From positions 11,511,044-11,575,043 of the forward strand of contig CAKAKS010000039.1 in the NCBI GenBank assembly GCA_916700875.1: DNA of 64,000 bases, read 5' to 3'. Shown here one piece after another: positions 12,301 through 23,579 of the stretch. This DNA is from Sebastes aleutianus (Eukaryota > Chordata > Actinopteri > Perciformes > Sebastidae). The notes beneath the pieces are model-generated. The model ran no database searches and was not told the origin of the DNA. It saw only the letters and a program-made list of their open reading frames with translations. The translations under genes and the position numbers were made by a program. The stretch's first letter is position 1, and the number at the start of each line of letters is the position of its first letter.

Positions 12301-14269
12301 GAAGTACTTACTTTCTGCCATTGTTTGAGGTAAAGATAAATGTGTATGAATACATGACGAAGAAGACGACGAAGAAGAAGAAGACAACAAAGAAGACGAA
12401 GAAGAAGACGATGACGAAGAAGACGGTGAAGAAGACAACGACGACGAAGAAGAAGACGACGACGACAAAGACGGTGAAGAAGAAGACGACAACGGCAACG
12501 AAGAAGAAGGCGACGACAATGACGACGACAACGGCGACTAAGAAGACTATTGACAAAAACAAGAGGGCCAGGCCTAAAAACACATTCATTTTCAGCATTA
12601 GCTCTGATAAAGTAGATAAAACATTCAACGTTTCCACAGGATCATCTCTCCAGATTAACTTCATATTATTAACCAGCAAGCTGTAAAGTAAAAGGTTCAG
12701 AACAACTTATAAATATATAAATATATCTGTCTCAATCTCAGGTCGTTACAGTGCTGCTGAAGAACATCGTCTACGATACGATCAACAGAACAAGAGCTTT
12801 TAGTCTCAACCTATGAACCATATGAATATTTCTGAAAGGTGACTTATATGATAATAAACCAAATAAATTGGATTAAATGATAAAATCAAATCACAGGAAA
12901 CGCGTGCAGCACCGCCGGGATCAAACTAAACGTCCTGCAGAATGAATCACGCTGTCGGATGTGGATGATGGATGTCAAACAGTTGAGCTAAGAGTCCGAC
13001 GGCCTGCGAGTGTTTTTAGAGTGATGTCACCGGCACTCCTCCAGACTGATGCCATCTGCTGAGTGGACTGAATCACAGCGAGACGCCGCCGCCTCCTCCA
13101 GCTGTTATCTGCTTTATGAACCTCTGTTCTAGCTGTGACTCAGAGGTCTCACTGATTACAACACAGAGGACGAGGCACACAGATCCATCACGGTATTACA
13201 GTCACTTTATTACAAATCAGCTTTCTAGAGAAACTCTGGAGTAAATGGAAAGTCACTAGTTACACTGAGAGGGAGGATTTCTACATTTACGCCCACAAAG
13301 ATTCACACACTTGTCAAGCATCTGATGAAAGAATCTTTGTCATCAAACTAAATATGTTTTTGATGAGTAAATCTAGACTAGAGGAAAAAACCCAAACCAG
13401 ACGTCCGTAAAATAAGAGAGACCTGAGGACGACGTCCACCACAGAAGTCCTAATAAGACAAAAACTAGGGCGGTCAAAGCGACCTCACAAAAAGACAAAA
13501 GTCCAGACAAAAAGACGAACACGTTGAGGATTATTTGACTACATCTACGACGTGTTGGGTGACCAACAGGAGCACAGAGAGCTCTTCAACTCTAGACATG
13601 GATAGGCGAGAGAGGACTGATATAACATATGACACAATGACCGTCTCCAACGTTACAGGATGAGCTCTTATCTCCTCCATTAGAAACCACTGCAAAAACA
13701 AAAAAAGACAGGACGTGTCGCCACCCGAAAAACAAAAGACTGTCTCAGGTGACCTTTAACCTCTGACACAGGTCACCGACACCACTTCCCCTCTCTGTGA
13801 AACAGCCTCGGGCGCCTCAAACCTCCCAGTCAGTCTCTGGCTGCCTTCATTTATTTTAATACAAAAACAATCACGATTACTGAGCTGCAAATGGATTATT
13901 AATGTTGTCCTTTTGTTTTGATTGTCTCATGTGAGCGGAGGTAAGTCGATTAAAAAATCTCCCCCAAAACCCTGCGTGACCCAAAACACTCCCGGTAATC
14001 CCACTGTTCCCATTAGGACAGACGTGTTTACCACTCAAACACTCCTCTTTATCCTCATCTGAAATGCTTCGTTGTTCTCTCCACATCTCAGGAGAATATT
14101 CCTCCTCTGAGTCAGATAAAAATAATACAAAATAAATGTGTGTTTGTGTTGTGTTTAAATATTAACCGGAACAGAAACAAACAGAAACCAGAAGCAGATC
14201 GATCACATACCTCAAAAGGTTTTGTAAACCCTGTTTGCTGGAGTTTCTCCTCACCAGAGCGTTGGACAT
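1..14269 (-). CDS. lsp1: lsp1, lymphocyte-specific protein 1 (5' part; 3' end off the left edge)
   Basis: LSP1 is an F-actin-binding cytoskeletal protein of leukocytes and endothelium related to caldesmon. The visible coding exons are 14211-14269, 4737-4883 and 1-396, and they join in frame through phase-2 introns for 200 codons. Exon 1 encodes MSNALVRRNSSKQGLQNLLR (last codon split), the LSP1 amino terminus; exon 2 continues LTAQRSVEDAEEVERERRRR; exon 3 carries EEDEGFSDWTQRRERRRQQR, matching the DEDEGFGDWSQR block of mammalian LSP1, then a Glu/Arg-rich stretch likely to be helical or coiled-coil. The carboxy-terminal basic actin-binding part is outside the window. Its position next to fast troponin I genes matches the tetrapod TNNI2-LSP1 neighbourhood, which supports the call. 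I cannot say which teleost lsp1 paralogue this is. Confidence 0.9.
2370..2760. mobile_element. Palindromic MITE-like element (copy in lsp1 intron 2)
   Basis: It contains AACCCCGACAGGGTG and its inverted partner CACCCTGTCGGGGTT about 20 bases apart, plus GATTGACCAATCAGAATCGA. Both blocks reappear, partly inverted, at about 43262-43520 (CGATTCTGATTGGTCAATCA and CGCCCTGTCAGGGTTT). Non-coding. Confidence 0.5.
3887..4680. mobile_element. Long-TIR MITE, copy 1
   Basis: The left end resembles GTGAAATAGTCACGAAATT and the right end is its inverted counterpart (AATTTCGTGACTATTTCA class), with mirrored blocks around CACGAATTT inside. The interior holds three internally repeated segments with CGTACTTAAGTTAC and GTGATCTTTTCCTAAAGCTA blocks. 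No transposase frame. It shares ends and interior with copies at 5396, 22540 and 23580. Confidence 0.6.
4737..4883 (-). CDS. lsp1: lsp1 coding exon 2
   Basis: The acceptor is TCTGCAG|GCTGAC and the donor GCAA|GTACGT. 147 bases with phase 2 on both sides. It encodes LTAQRSVEDAEEVERERRRR followed by a Ser/Gly/Glu-rich stretch ending PAEES, with K split over the intron. The SVEDAEE-ERERRRR pattern is conserved in LSP1. Confidence 0.9.
5396..5940. mobile_element. Long-TIR MITE, copy 2 (clearest termini)
   Basis: About 540 bp with inverted ends: CAGTTCATGAAATAGTCACG on the left and the complementary CTATTTCATGAACTG on the right, the mirror extending inward through GTACATAGACACGAATTT / AAATTCGTGTCCATGTACAC. 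This gives imperfect TIRs of roughly 70 bases. No coding capacity; superfamily not determined. Confidence 0.65.
6733..7190. mobile_element. Foldback MITE-like element, copy 1
   Basis: The two arms are inverted copies: AATGGAGTCTGGTGGCTTT on the left arm and AAAGCCACCAGACTCCATT on the right arm, with CTGTCTGACGGCGAGG / ACCTTGTCGTCAGACAG inside. The same unit occurs at about 42826-43225. No open frame of note. Confidence 0.65.
8050..9010. mobile_element. Composite of a multi-copy MITE-like family
   Basis: Blocks around CTCGTCAAATACCACCGCTTGG, the GCATCGGAGGC region and, inverted, GTCGGTATTTGACGAGTTGGG sit at the two sides of this stretch. Related blocks recur at 11190-11260, 19010-19390 and 43560-44135, often next to GTTTACATTG and TTTGTCACGCACC-like sequence. 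The open frames here overlap on both strands and I do not treat them as genes. Confidence 0.4.
8555..8790. repeat. Minisatellite, about 16-bp period
   Basis: Tandem degenerate units of the form GACTAAGGACTCACGT / GACTAACGACTCACGG. Non-coding. Confidence 0.75.
12350..12542. repeat. GAM trinucleotide tract
   Basis: About 190 bases of GAA/GAC/ACG triplets. It produces long low-complexity open frames in several registers (Lys/Thr on plus; Ser or Val/Phe on minus). These are artefacts of the triplet tract. Confidence 0.9.
14211..14269 (-). CDS. lsp1: lsp1 coding exon 1
   Basis: It starts at ATG (first base 14269) and encodes 19 codons plus two bases (MSNALVRRNSSKQGLQNLL, then R split over the intron). 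The donor is AG|GTATGT, with GT at 14209-14210. The 5'UTR just upstream is a purine-rich GAA-type run. The amino end matches LSP1 isoforms that start MS-AL-R-NSSKQG. Confidence 0.9.
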
Positions 14270-14700
14270 GTTGGCCTCTTTTTTTCTTCTTCTACTACTT
14301 CTTCTTCTTCTTCTTCTTGTCTCCGTCTGGTAGAAACAAACAGATCACACACCGGCCACTTAGAACAACTTTCTCTTCTTCTTCTTCTTCTGTTTAGTTT
14401 CCACCTCGACACTGACGGCGTCGTTCTGTCCTGCAGCCGCACCGAAGCCCTCAAACTTGAATGTGTGTGTGTGTTTCACTTTTAAAGACTCTTCTGGTGG
14501 CTTCACACACACCCACACACACACACTTTCTAGTTGTATATCACACACACAGTTTTCTCCCCTGCAATGCTTGTTGGGAATGTCAGCGGTGTGACTCCCT
14601 CCTCTCTTGGAGGCTGGGTTTTTAGTCACTACACCCCCAACCCCCCCCCTCTACACACACACACACACACCTCGCCCCCCCTCCCTCTGTCCTACATGTG
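14270..14700 (-). promoter_or_regulatory. lsp1: lsp1 5' region (5'UTR and presumed proximal promoter)
   Basis: Immediately upstream of the lsp1 ATG the transcript-sense sequence is a GAA-rich tract (about 14279-14320), and a CA/TG dinucleotide region follows (14460-14672). I see no convincing TATA box. This is placed by position only. Confidence 0.35.
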
Positions 14701-15744
14701 GTTTTCATTGAACAGCTCAGAGCGGCGGGGCCCAACATCTTTTTCTTTCTGTGCTGCCTTTCTCTGTTATGTCGGGTCATGTGGTCTCTTCCCTGAGGGG
14801 GAATGAAAGACGATACTCACTCACCCCCCCTCAAAAAAAAAAAAAATCCACTACTGAACTGTCCCCGTCTCAACATTTCAATCTCCCTCTGATTGCCAAA
14901 GCAGCAGATTATCCAGCCCAGTCGCACAGCAATTTGTGAAATAGCTACGAATTTTTATGTTTTGCCTAAGCCTAACTAAGTCAATGTTTTCCTCGTTGCA
15001 AAATACATCTCTAGGATGCGCTGGGATGCAGCATCAGTGATGCTAAAAGTTTGCGGGTGGAACTTGCGCTTGTGAATTTTGATTACGTTCATCAATCTAC
15101 GTACTGTGTAGTCTGCATGCGGCTACATGCACCGGACCGTGACTCCGTACGTGACGGTTTGGAACGAATACACGAACCGTTACAGCCCTACACAATGTAA
15201 AATACTCTGATACAAGTAGAAGTCCTGCATTCAAAGTTTACCTTTTTGTAAAAGTAAAGAAACGAGTATTATATATATAATATTTATATATAATCAGTAT
15301 TACGAGTTTGGCTTACAGGTGAATATTTCAACATTTTAGGACTGATACGATTTCCTTCAGACTCCGGATGTGGTTAGCCTAGCATAGCATAAAATCTGGA
15401 AGCGGAGGGGAACAGCTAGCCCGGCTCTAAAAGTAAAAAATCCATCAATACCTCTAAAGCTCGCTAACACAACAATATTGGAAATGTGTCTTGAAGACAC
15501 GGCTTCTGAAATGCTTCCAGTGAACATGAAGGACACGGACACAAATTTCACTGATTGTACACTCATTGCAAAAACAACAACAACACAACTCTCTTCCACT
15601 GTTCGTAATTAAGTCAGATTTCTAGACCAAAGAGTTTATTTTACAGGTGAGCAGTGATGGAGGAAGTACTTGGATTCTCTTAAACCCACCGGTCATTACA
15701 AAGTCATGCTGTGCAGCAAAATGTTGCTTATACAGAACTTTATT

Positions 15745-15990
15745 TTAAATTCCAAAAATATCAAATATGTCAGGCTGGATTTCTAAAATAAGGCTCAAAA
15801 CTTCTTGAATATTTCTGTTTGATGGGACTGTGCAGCCATAAAAATATGGAGTCTTGAGTTGTTTCCTGTCCTTTTCTTTTTTCTGCTGCACAAACTTGTC
15901 TTTCAATTTTAAATTTTTTATTCTGGAATAAAAATCTTCTTTAATCTCGACACACACGTTGATATCCAGCTCGGCTGAATTTGTTTGCTG
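15745..15990 (-). CDS. Unassigned open frame, possible terminal exon
   Basis: I do not recognise this. In transcript sense an acceptor-like CCTCAG is followed by an open frame containing AELDINVCVEIKEDFY, a Lys-rich helix-like part, then QLKTPYFYGCTVPSNRNIQ and a hydrophobic end IFDIFGI before a stop. AATAAA lies within ten bases of the stop. The frame has no low complexity and includes Cys, Tyr and Phe in a protein-like mix. It has no confirmed partner; a chance frame or a retrocopy remnant is quite possible. Confidence 0.2.
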   Translation of the reverse strand, partial: QQTNSAELDINVCVEIKEDFYSRIKNLKLKDKFVQQKKEKDRKQLKTPYFYGCTVPSNRNIQEVLSLILEIQPDIFDIFGI

Positions 15991-16375
15991 AGGTCATGAA
16001 ACCGTCTCTCGCCTCTTCACACAAACAAACTCAGCGTCTTTGTCTTCACCCCCCCCCCCGAAACGCTCACACTCACATAATCAAACACACCACCGTTGCT
16101 ACGGTAACCCACTCATCACCATTCACCCCTGGAGTGTCGGTAAGTCTTGCTCGGTGGCACGTCAGACAAAAGGGCATTCTGGGAATTCATGGCTTGGGCG
16201 ACCCTCCCCCCCCCCCGTCATGCTCGTGCTCATAAAACAGAGCTGTGGTTTCCAACAAACACTGGCTGACCTGAACACAACCTCGACACTCAGACGCTCT
16301 AAAACAAACAGAAACGTTAAAGGTAGTAATAATAATCTAATGATAGAATATATAATAGTACAAAGGTCACAGTTT

Positions 16376-16995
16376 GATACTTTGATGACAAATGTTATGA
16401 GAATAAAGACATAACATTATGAGAATGAGGTTGTAACGTTTTGAGAATAAAGTCGTAACATTTAGTGAATAAAGTCGTAACATTATGAGAACAAATTCGT
16501 AACATTATGAGAATAAAGTCGTAATGTTATGAGAATAAAGTCATACTGTTATGGTAATAAAGTCGTAACATTATGAGAACAAATTTGTAACATTATGAGA
16601 ATAAAGTAGTAACATTATGAGAATAAAGTCGTAATGTTATGAGAACAAATTTGTAACATTATGAGAATAAAGTAGTAACATTATGAGAATAAAGTCGTAA
16701 CGTTATGAGATTAAAGTTTTAATGTTATTAGAATAAAGACATAACGTTTTCAGAATAACGTCGTAACATTTTTTGGAATATAATCGTAATGTTAAGAAAA
16801 TTAAGTCGTTACATTATGAGAATAAAGTCGTAACATTATTCGAATAAAGTCGGAATGTTATCAGAATAAAGTTGTAATATTCTGAGAATAAAGTCTTCTT
16901 GTTATGAGAATACAATCTTATTGTTATAAGAATAAAATAGTAACGTTTTGATAATAAAGTCGTAACGTTATGAGGATAAAATTGTAACGTCTTCC
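16376..16995. repeat. About 22-bp satellite, near 28 units
   Basis: Tandem units close to AATAAAGTCGTAACATTATG plus AG, with point changes (AACAAATTCG, AATGTTATGA variants). Non-coding and bounded by unique sequence on both sides. Confidence 0.9.
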
Positions 16996-17153
16996 TACTG
17001 TGCTATTGGAAAAGTACATAAAGATGAACATTTATACACTAAATTATCTATCAGCTAATCAATCATTTTGATATTTGAGATTTGATTTGTTAATAATGAA
17101 AATAATGATTTGTTGCTGCCCTGAATTCGACAACCTTCGTGCATCACAGACGT

Positions 17154-17417
17154 TCACAACATCCCTGTTTTAATCTCGTCCAGCTTCCCTACTGGAGAAC
17201 AAAGACTTCCATCCATCAGCAGAGAAACAACAACTCTCTCCGTCTGTTGGTTCACTCTCAGCTCAAAGCAAACAGCCCATTTGGTTCCCTGGTTATCTGC
17301 TGATGCCAGGTATCGATGGAAAACACTCCCACCTCCATCAGACCACTGCTGTTTCAGATTTAAGAGGTTGAAGTGTCTCTCTCTAATGTCTTTCACTATC
17401 AGAGGCTCTTTCCACAG
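17154..17417 (-). CDS. Unassigned open frame with coding-like codon use
   Basis: I do not recognise this. An acceptor-like AAATACAG (transcript sense) is followed by about 87 open codons: LWKEPLIVKDIRERHFN, a WSDGGGSVFHRYL block, GTKWAVCFELRVN, ERVVVSLLMDGSLCSPVGK, then stop. Codons are CTG/GAG/GTG-biased like the fish genes nearby. A weak donor (CCA|GTAGGG) would splice in phase to the frame at 15745-15990. It could be part of an unannotated gene, a decayed pseudogene or chance. Confidence 0.2.
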   Translation of the reverse strand: MWKEPLIVKDIRERHFNLLNLKQQWSDGGGSVFHRYLASADNQGTKWAVCFELRVNQQTERVVVSLLMDGSLCSPVGKLDEIKTGML

Positions 17418-19839
17418 CTGTATTTACAGAGTTAAACTCACAGGAAGCCTTTTAGATTTTAACGACAGACAATCAGTCCTACGCTTTTTTATTCTTGTGA
17501 TCACATGAGGTGTTTTGTAATTTTGACATGAGAAGTTTGTCCTTTAAATCACAACGTAAAGGTTTCAGTCTGCTTCAAACAAACTAGTTAGATGATGTGT
17601 TGTTGGTAGAAAGTATATTTAATAAAGTACTTATATATTCACATTTTCTGCTACTTTATACTTCTAATCTACTACATTTCAGAGGAAACGTACAGCTGTA
17701 GCTACTAATTATGTCCCAGATTAATATAAAACACACATGATACGCTTATAAGATGTAACAGTAAAATGCTGCTCCAACATTGATACTTCAGTATTAATAA
17801 TGTCTTATGTAGCTGCAACCTGGTCTCACGTGAAGGTTTATACATACCACGACATTACGCGTGTAATGAGTACGCATTTTAGCTATTTCACGTGTCAATT
17901 GTACGCCGCTTTTTGTGTGTCATGTGTACGCCACGCGAACGTCTGCAGTTAGATTTAGGCAAGAAAACCACTTAGTTAGGTTAAGGGAAAACGTCATGGT
18001 TGGGCTTAAAACAGAGTGTTACAGGAATGCGTCCTAAAACCCAGAAATGAGTTAGCATTTTAGCACTTACAGTTCCCTCGTCTGGAAGTCAATGGGTTTT
18101 TAGTTATATGCCTAAAATAAGGTGTGTGGTTAACACAAGCTGAAGAGATTTAACGTTTTGTTCTACGACATAAAATACGTCAGTGGCACGTGACAAAACA
18201 AAACAAACAGTCTCAAACACGGGTCTCCTGGTTAAAAGTCTGATGTTTGTTGGACCCGCCCACCATAAGTGATTTTTCTCTCTTTTTATACCACGTCACT
18301 AACTCTTACCGTAAACACGGATGTATTTACATTGCAATCAGTCAGTATGAGCCAAGTATACTTTTGTTAAGTATATCTGAATGTATGATATTTTAAGTTT
18401 AAAAGAAGTCTACTAATAGCACACCTGAATAAACTTCTATTTGGTAAGTGGAGTCTGTTTTGCTTGTTTGTCTGCAGCAGGATTAAAGCTCCAGGTCCTC
18501 TAGAACAAAAGCTCATTGCTGCAGATCTCCTCCCTCGCTCTGTTGATCCATCAGAGGGCTCAGGGAGTGTTGACCTCCTACCAGACTGTGTTCCTGCCTC
18601 TCAGAGCTGCTCTCATCACCTCCCACTCAGACAGGCTCCTCTCAGGGCTCAGAGATCTCCTCGCCTGACACCGAGAGCCCGACAACACCAGCTCCCCCCC
18701 CCCACCCGACGAGGATGAGTTTACACGCTGGAATCCAGTCACAAGTTATTCGAGAGTAGGAATTAAGCCGTCAGCAGCAGCTTTGGAAGTGATATTACAA
18801 AGATGTCACATCTGTCAGGTTAGAGTGGTGTATCTTCAAAGCTGGGAAAAAGCAGCAACATCCAAGTGAAAATTTCATCTCATATTTTAGAATTTCACGA
18901 GAGCTGCCTTTCTGTATCGGAGGGAAAAACATAAAATGACGACAAAACTAGTTTGTCCCAGAAGGAGGGTTAAGTGTCTACCTGCCCGTAGAGGTCAGAG
19001 GTCAAGAGGTTTTCCAGGCTAGTCATTGTGGAGCCAGCCCGTTCTCATTCCCATGGCGTTGAACACCGACGCTTTGTCACGCACCGCTGCATGTGATGCC
19101 GCTTTCAACTAACTACAACGTAAACCAACCACGGCAACAGTAAACGCTCAGAGAAAGTGGTCGGGGAGTGTGGTGACGTAGTTTAAAGAGCGAAAGAGAC
19201 ACACTAAGGGCGGGCGGGAGGGTTCAACAAACACAAAAACATGTGACAATCGTCACTAACGTAATTTACAAAACACCGGTCAACAACGGTCTTGAACACG
19301 AGGGTTCTGGTTAAAAGTTCGGTGTTCGTTCTAAACGCCTAGCACATGATCATGGCATTTATACGCCTTTTGGAGCGAACAGGCTGATTATTCCGTAACA
19401 ATGATCATCTCACTGATTCACTGTAACACCAAACTGAGGTGATGGTGGGAATTGAACCCTCAACCCACACAGGGTCTCATTGTGCAGCTGAGTATCAGGA
19501 GAGATTCAGTTTCAGATCCTTCAGGTGAATAAAACGTGGGAAAAGAAGCTGATGAGTGGAAAGATGATCTGAAGAGAGAGATGTAATGAAGACCAACGCG
19601 GCTCTTTACTGTAAACACAACGACATCAACTAACGGTGTTACGCTGCTGATGTTCCTGAAGGCTTTTCTTCAGGAACACGATCGCTTTGTTGTTTTCTGC
19701 CTGTGGTTGTAAATAAAGACGGTTTCCATGACAACACACATCTGCTGACACCAGACTCAGTGTTAATCCTTTCTCATCTGTATGTGCAGTTTATAAATAC
19801 CCTGAAAGTCATAAATCCTTAAATATTGGCAAAAATCAG

Positions 19840-20383
19840 TTGTGGAAGAAGAACTCACATCTTTTACTTGAATATAATACTGCTGAGTCATGCATTCACA
19901 ATCTTACTCAAGTAAAAGTACAAAAGTATCAGTCAAGTAACAAAAGTAAAAGTACTCATTATGCATATATATATATATATATATATATACATATGTAAAT
20001 AATTCTGCATAATGACAACTTTTACTTTTAGAATTATTAATTAATTAGAATATATATAATGAGTACTTTTAGAATTATATATATATATATATAGTATTAT
20101 AATTATTGATGCATTGATGTTCATCACTTTAATGTTAAAGCTGGTAAAGGTGGAGCTCATTCCTGGGTACTTTAATCTATAATAAAACATAATTTATTAG
20201 TTTATTTTATTTGGCATTAATAATCTGAACCTGTGAAGTAACTAAAGCTTTCAGATAAATGTAGTGAAGTAAAATGTATAAAGTGGAAATGGAAAAAATG
20301 GAAATACTAAGTACAATTGCCTTGAATTTGTAATTGATTAAAGTAAATGAGTAAATGTACTTAGTTACTTTCCACCTCTGGCA
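19840..20383. mobile_element. MITE with AAGTAAAAGTAC-type ends
   Basis: The left side reads GTGGAAGAAGAACTCACATC with repeated AAGTAAAAGTAC; the right side ends TTAGTTACTTTCCACCTC, its inverted relative. The interior carries an AT microsatellite (19965-19990). Partial relatives are at 12230-12300, 26560-26700, 27120-27190 and 58360-58490. No open frame. Confidence 0.5.
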
Positions 20384-22539
20384 CAAATAAAACAGTGAAA
20401 AATAATTTATACATTTTAAATGTTTGTTAATTTGAATATTAATGGAAGAGAAGGAAGTGGACACAGTGAAGTGATTTACTGACCTTGAGAAGAAGAAGAA
20501 TCCTCGACGGCAGACGTGAAGATAAAATACTACAGTTCAGTACATGTACATGTAGTAATACACGGACAGCAGCTTGTGATGACGTTGAATCTTCTTCATA
20601 TCGATCTTGTTTAGATGAGTTTTCAGTGTGAACACCAGCAGACTCACCAGACACCTGATTGATCTGATTGATCTCAGGTGTGCTCTGCTGACAGGACACA
20701 CACCTGGCTCATCACTCAACTCAGAGACAGAAATAACTCCACTTCTCCTGTTTGATGTTTGTCACTGTAACTCCTTCTGAATATCCAGCATTGGAAAGAA
20801 GGTACACATGAGCAGTACTTTGTTTATTCTGATGGTGTCACAGAGTGTTATTGGTCCAAATACCTTCATCACAAATATAAAAAGCATTTAGAATAAATTA
20901 TAATGGTCCTGGTTGCTTGTAAAATCCAGAAAACATTTCATTCCTTCCTAAAGTATGTATTAAATTGATATATTTGACACTTGTGTCTATATTCTGCTGT
21001 ATAATTCACACCTGAACAGCTGAATTAGTTGTCATCTTTTATATTAGAAAATGACATATTTTGATCAGAGATGTTGAATATTTTTTACTATTTGATTATT
21101 TTGTCCTGAATTGGACCAAAATTGTGCCACTACCTACCACCTGTCTACTAATTCAGCAGTTTGCATTTTTGCAACTAGAATTGACACAGGAGGGTGGAGA
21201 TAAGTACAACCGAACGCTGAATAAGACATTTCTAGGCGACCAAAAAGTTACAATTCCCAGACCGGACAATGCCGTGGTAGCGTCCTGTCAATCACAACGT
21301 AGCCCCGCCCTAAAGCATACCCTGCTTTATGGTCTATTTGACTCTAAATGAACATCATGCTGTATTGAAGAAGACTTGAAACTAGCGATTGAGACCATAA
21401 ACTCATGTTTACAATGTTTACTAAGGTAATAAATCAATTGAGAAGTAGGCTCATTTCCTCATAGAGTCTATACAATCAGATTTCTTTTTTTTGTCATTGA
21501 TCTGATCACTTGTTTTCATATTCATGTTGTTGGTTCAATAAAGATAAATTCAATAAAGATAAAGTCTCTCTGTAACAAACACTGCAGCTTCTAGTTTGAC
21601 TTTTTGTATAAAGATGTGAGATGTGTTTTTACTTTTACCCTTTCACTGAAAATAATGTTTTATACGTTTATGTGAGCAACTCATGTGTTTCTTTAGTGCT
21701 ACAAAATATGTTTTGATGCTTAAATAGCGCTGATCGGAATATGCATGAGGTAAAATAATACACCTCTCAGTAACGTTTACACTATAATCAGTGTTTGATA
21801 CTCCAGACAGAAAGCAGACGGGCTGCAGCATCAAAGACTTGGATTGAAACTTAATGTTCATATTAAAAACCACACAAAGTGTTCAGATTTAATCAGCTGG
21901 TAAACAACATTTGTTTGGTGAAAGTGGAGACTGATCCATCCTGATTCTCCTGAGGGTTTTAAATAGATCAAACAGGACAAGAAAGAGCAGAAAGAAACCC
22001 CATACTGTATATATTATTATTAAAGTTAACTTGATGAATAGAAATAAGTCAGAGTTAGAAGTCTCTTGCACACATGAATAAAACCAAAACAATATGAGGT
22101 TCAGATTGTGACAATAAAAGAAGTTGTCTCTGAATGTAACATTTTACTGCCGTTACTGTTACGTATCACATGGCACCAGAATCACAAACCAGTACAGCTA
22201 CTAACCGGCCAAGTTTAGAGAAAATCCAAAAAATAAGCGGCGTGTCAGAGTCCTAACTCTTCAGTTTTGGGTCTAAGAGTTATTTTACAAAGCGATTTAG
22301 AGCTAAAACAAGCGCTATGAGGAGTTCTAGGTACCCAAGAGGACTCTGGGTCACTAAAACCTGCTCAAAGTCTGTCAGCTGCTGCAGAAAAAAAACAGTT
22401 TTGATTGTGGGTATTGAAGAAGGATCCAGTGATCCCAGTAACACCAGAGAGGATGATCTGCACAACTCTCCACGACTGTGACTCTGAAAAAGAAATCAGA
22501 AAAGATGCATGATTCATCCATGTGTTTATGTGAGTCTAT

Positions 22540-23065
22540 GCAGCCCAGTCACCCAGCAGTTTGTGAGATAATCACAAAATGTAATGTATTGATTCGTGTA
22601 CATAGACACAAATGTCACATTTTTTTCGTGATGGTCAGCATGAAATCAGTTTGTATGTAATCCATGCAACTGAAGCATAGAGAGAGGTGCGCCTCGTAGG
22701 GAGGAGGTCGGGGTGGATGGATGGACCTTCGCCCAGGAGGCCGGTGTTTGTGTCCCGTGTAAAACCAGAAGTCAAAGTTGATTTATTTTTCACGTAACTT
22801 CCGTACTTAAACTACGGCACTTCCGGTGTTATTTAAACCCAAACCACCATCTATTCCTAAACCTAACTGAGTAGTTTTATTTTTAAAAGACTTGAGCAGA
22901 AATTGACACGTGCGTCACGTGTTGCTGGACATTCGTAGGAAAAAGCACAAAAAATACGTTGTTGAAAGTCGTGCTGAGCGTCACAAAAAACAGGGAAATT
23001 CGTGTCTATATATACGACTTAAATAGATAAATTTCATGAACTGCTGTGAGACTGTGTTGGACTAT
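22540..23065. mobile_element. Long-TIR MITE, copy 3
   Basis: It has the same terminal blocks as the copies at 3887 and 5396 (GTTTGTGAGATAATCAC on the left, TTTCATGAACTGCTGTGAGA on the right) and the same interior GTGTCCCGTGTAAAACCAGA and CGTAACTTCCGTACTTAA blocks. Non-coding. Confidence 0.6.
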
Positions 23066-23579
23066 TGGATAGTTAAAGTAATAATGTACTTCCAAAGATG
23101 AAGTCATTGTCGCTGGATTACACCATAAAATTAATAGACTAATGAAGGAAAGTCAACATACAGATGGTGTTTCTTCTGTTCTCTCCTCCTCATGTTCTGT
23201 CCTGTTCTTCAGACTTAAGTCGTCATCATAAAGGATTTTTCCAACAAAAAAATCTGATGATCGTGTTTCAGAGAAACAAACCTGGAGAACAGAGAGCAGT
23301 AAAAACTCAAACTGTGTTTGCATAACGTTCTCGATCCGGTCGTCGCTCCTCCAGGTTTTTACGAGCTTTAGTCAGGACATTTTTTATGGCAGCTTGGTTA
23401 TTTTACAGCCCCCACCAGGAGCTTCCCAGCATGCAGGAGGCGTGTTGATGGTATACTGACGGAGTAATGCAGCGGTGAGCCCACATTCAGGTGGAGGAAT
23501 GCGGCCTCATTAAAGCAGCAGAGAGCAGGAACATTCCTGCAGCGTGAGGTAAAGACACTCAGCGGAGATACCAACAAAA

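Larger units (their letters stand above)
4884..14210 (-). other. lsp1 intron 1: long and repeat-rich
   Basis: 9.3 kb between lsp1 exons 1 and 2. It contains a MITE copy (5396-5940), a foldback element (6733-7190), a multi-copy MITE-like family (about 8050-9010, with a related piece near 11190-11260), a 16-bp minisatellite (about 8555-8790) and a GAM trinucleotide tract (12350-12540). I found no additional in-frame lsp1 exon. Confidence 0.55.

Noticed and set aside
12202..12686. Long open frames on both strands rich in Lys/Thr, Ser or Val/Phe
   Set aside because: They are readings of a GAA/GAC trinucleotide tract, open in several registers at once, with no splice signals or homology.
18464..18718. 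Pro-rich plus-strand frame and overlapping minus-strand frame ending RAALRGRNTVW
   Set aside because: Both strands are open, no family is recognised, and no partner exons were found; too weak to call.
19437..19500. tRNA-like sequence (inverted GGTTCAATTCC B-box and a degenerate A-box)
   Set aside because: I could not fold a convincing acceptor stem or anticodon arm; more likely a degraded SINE head.
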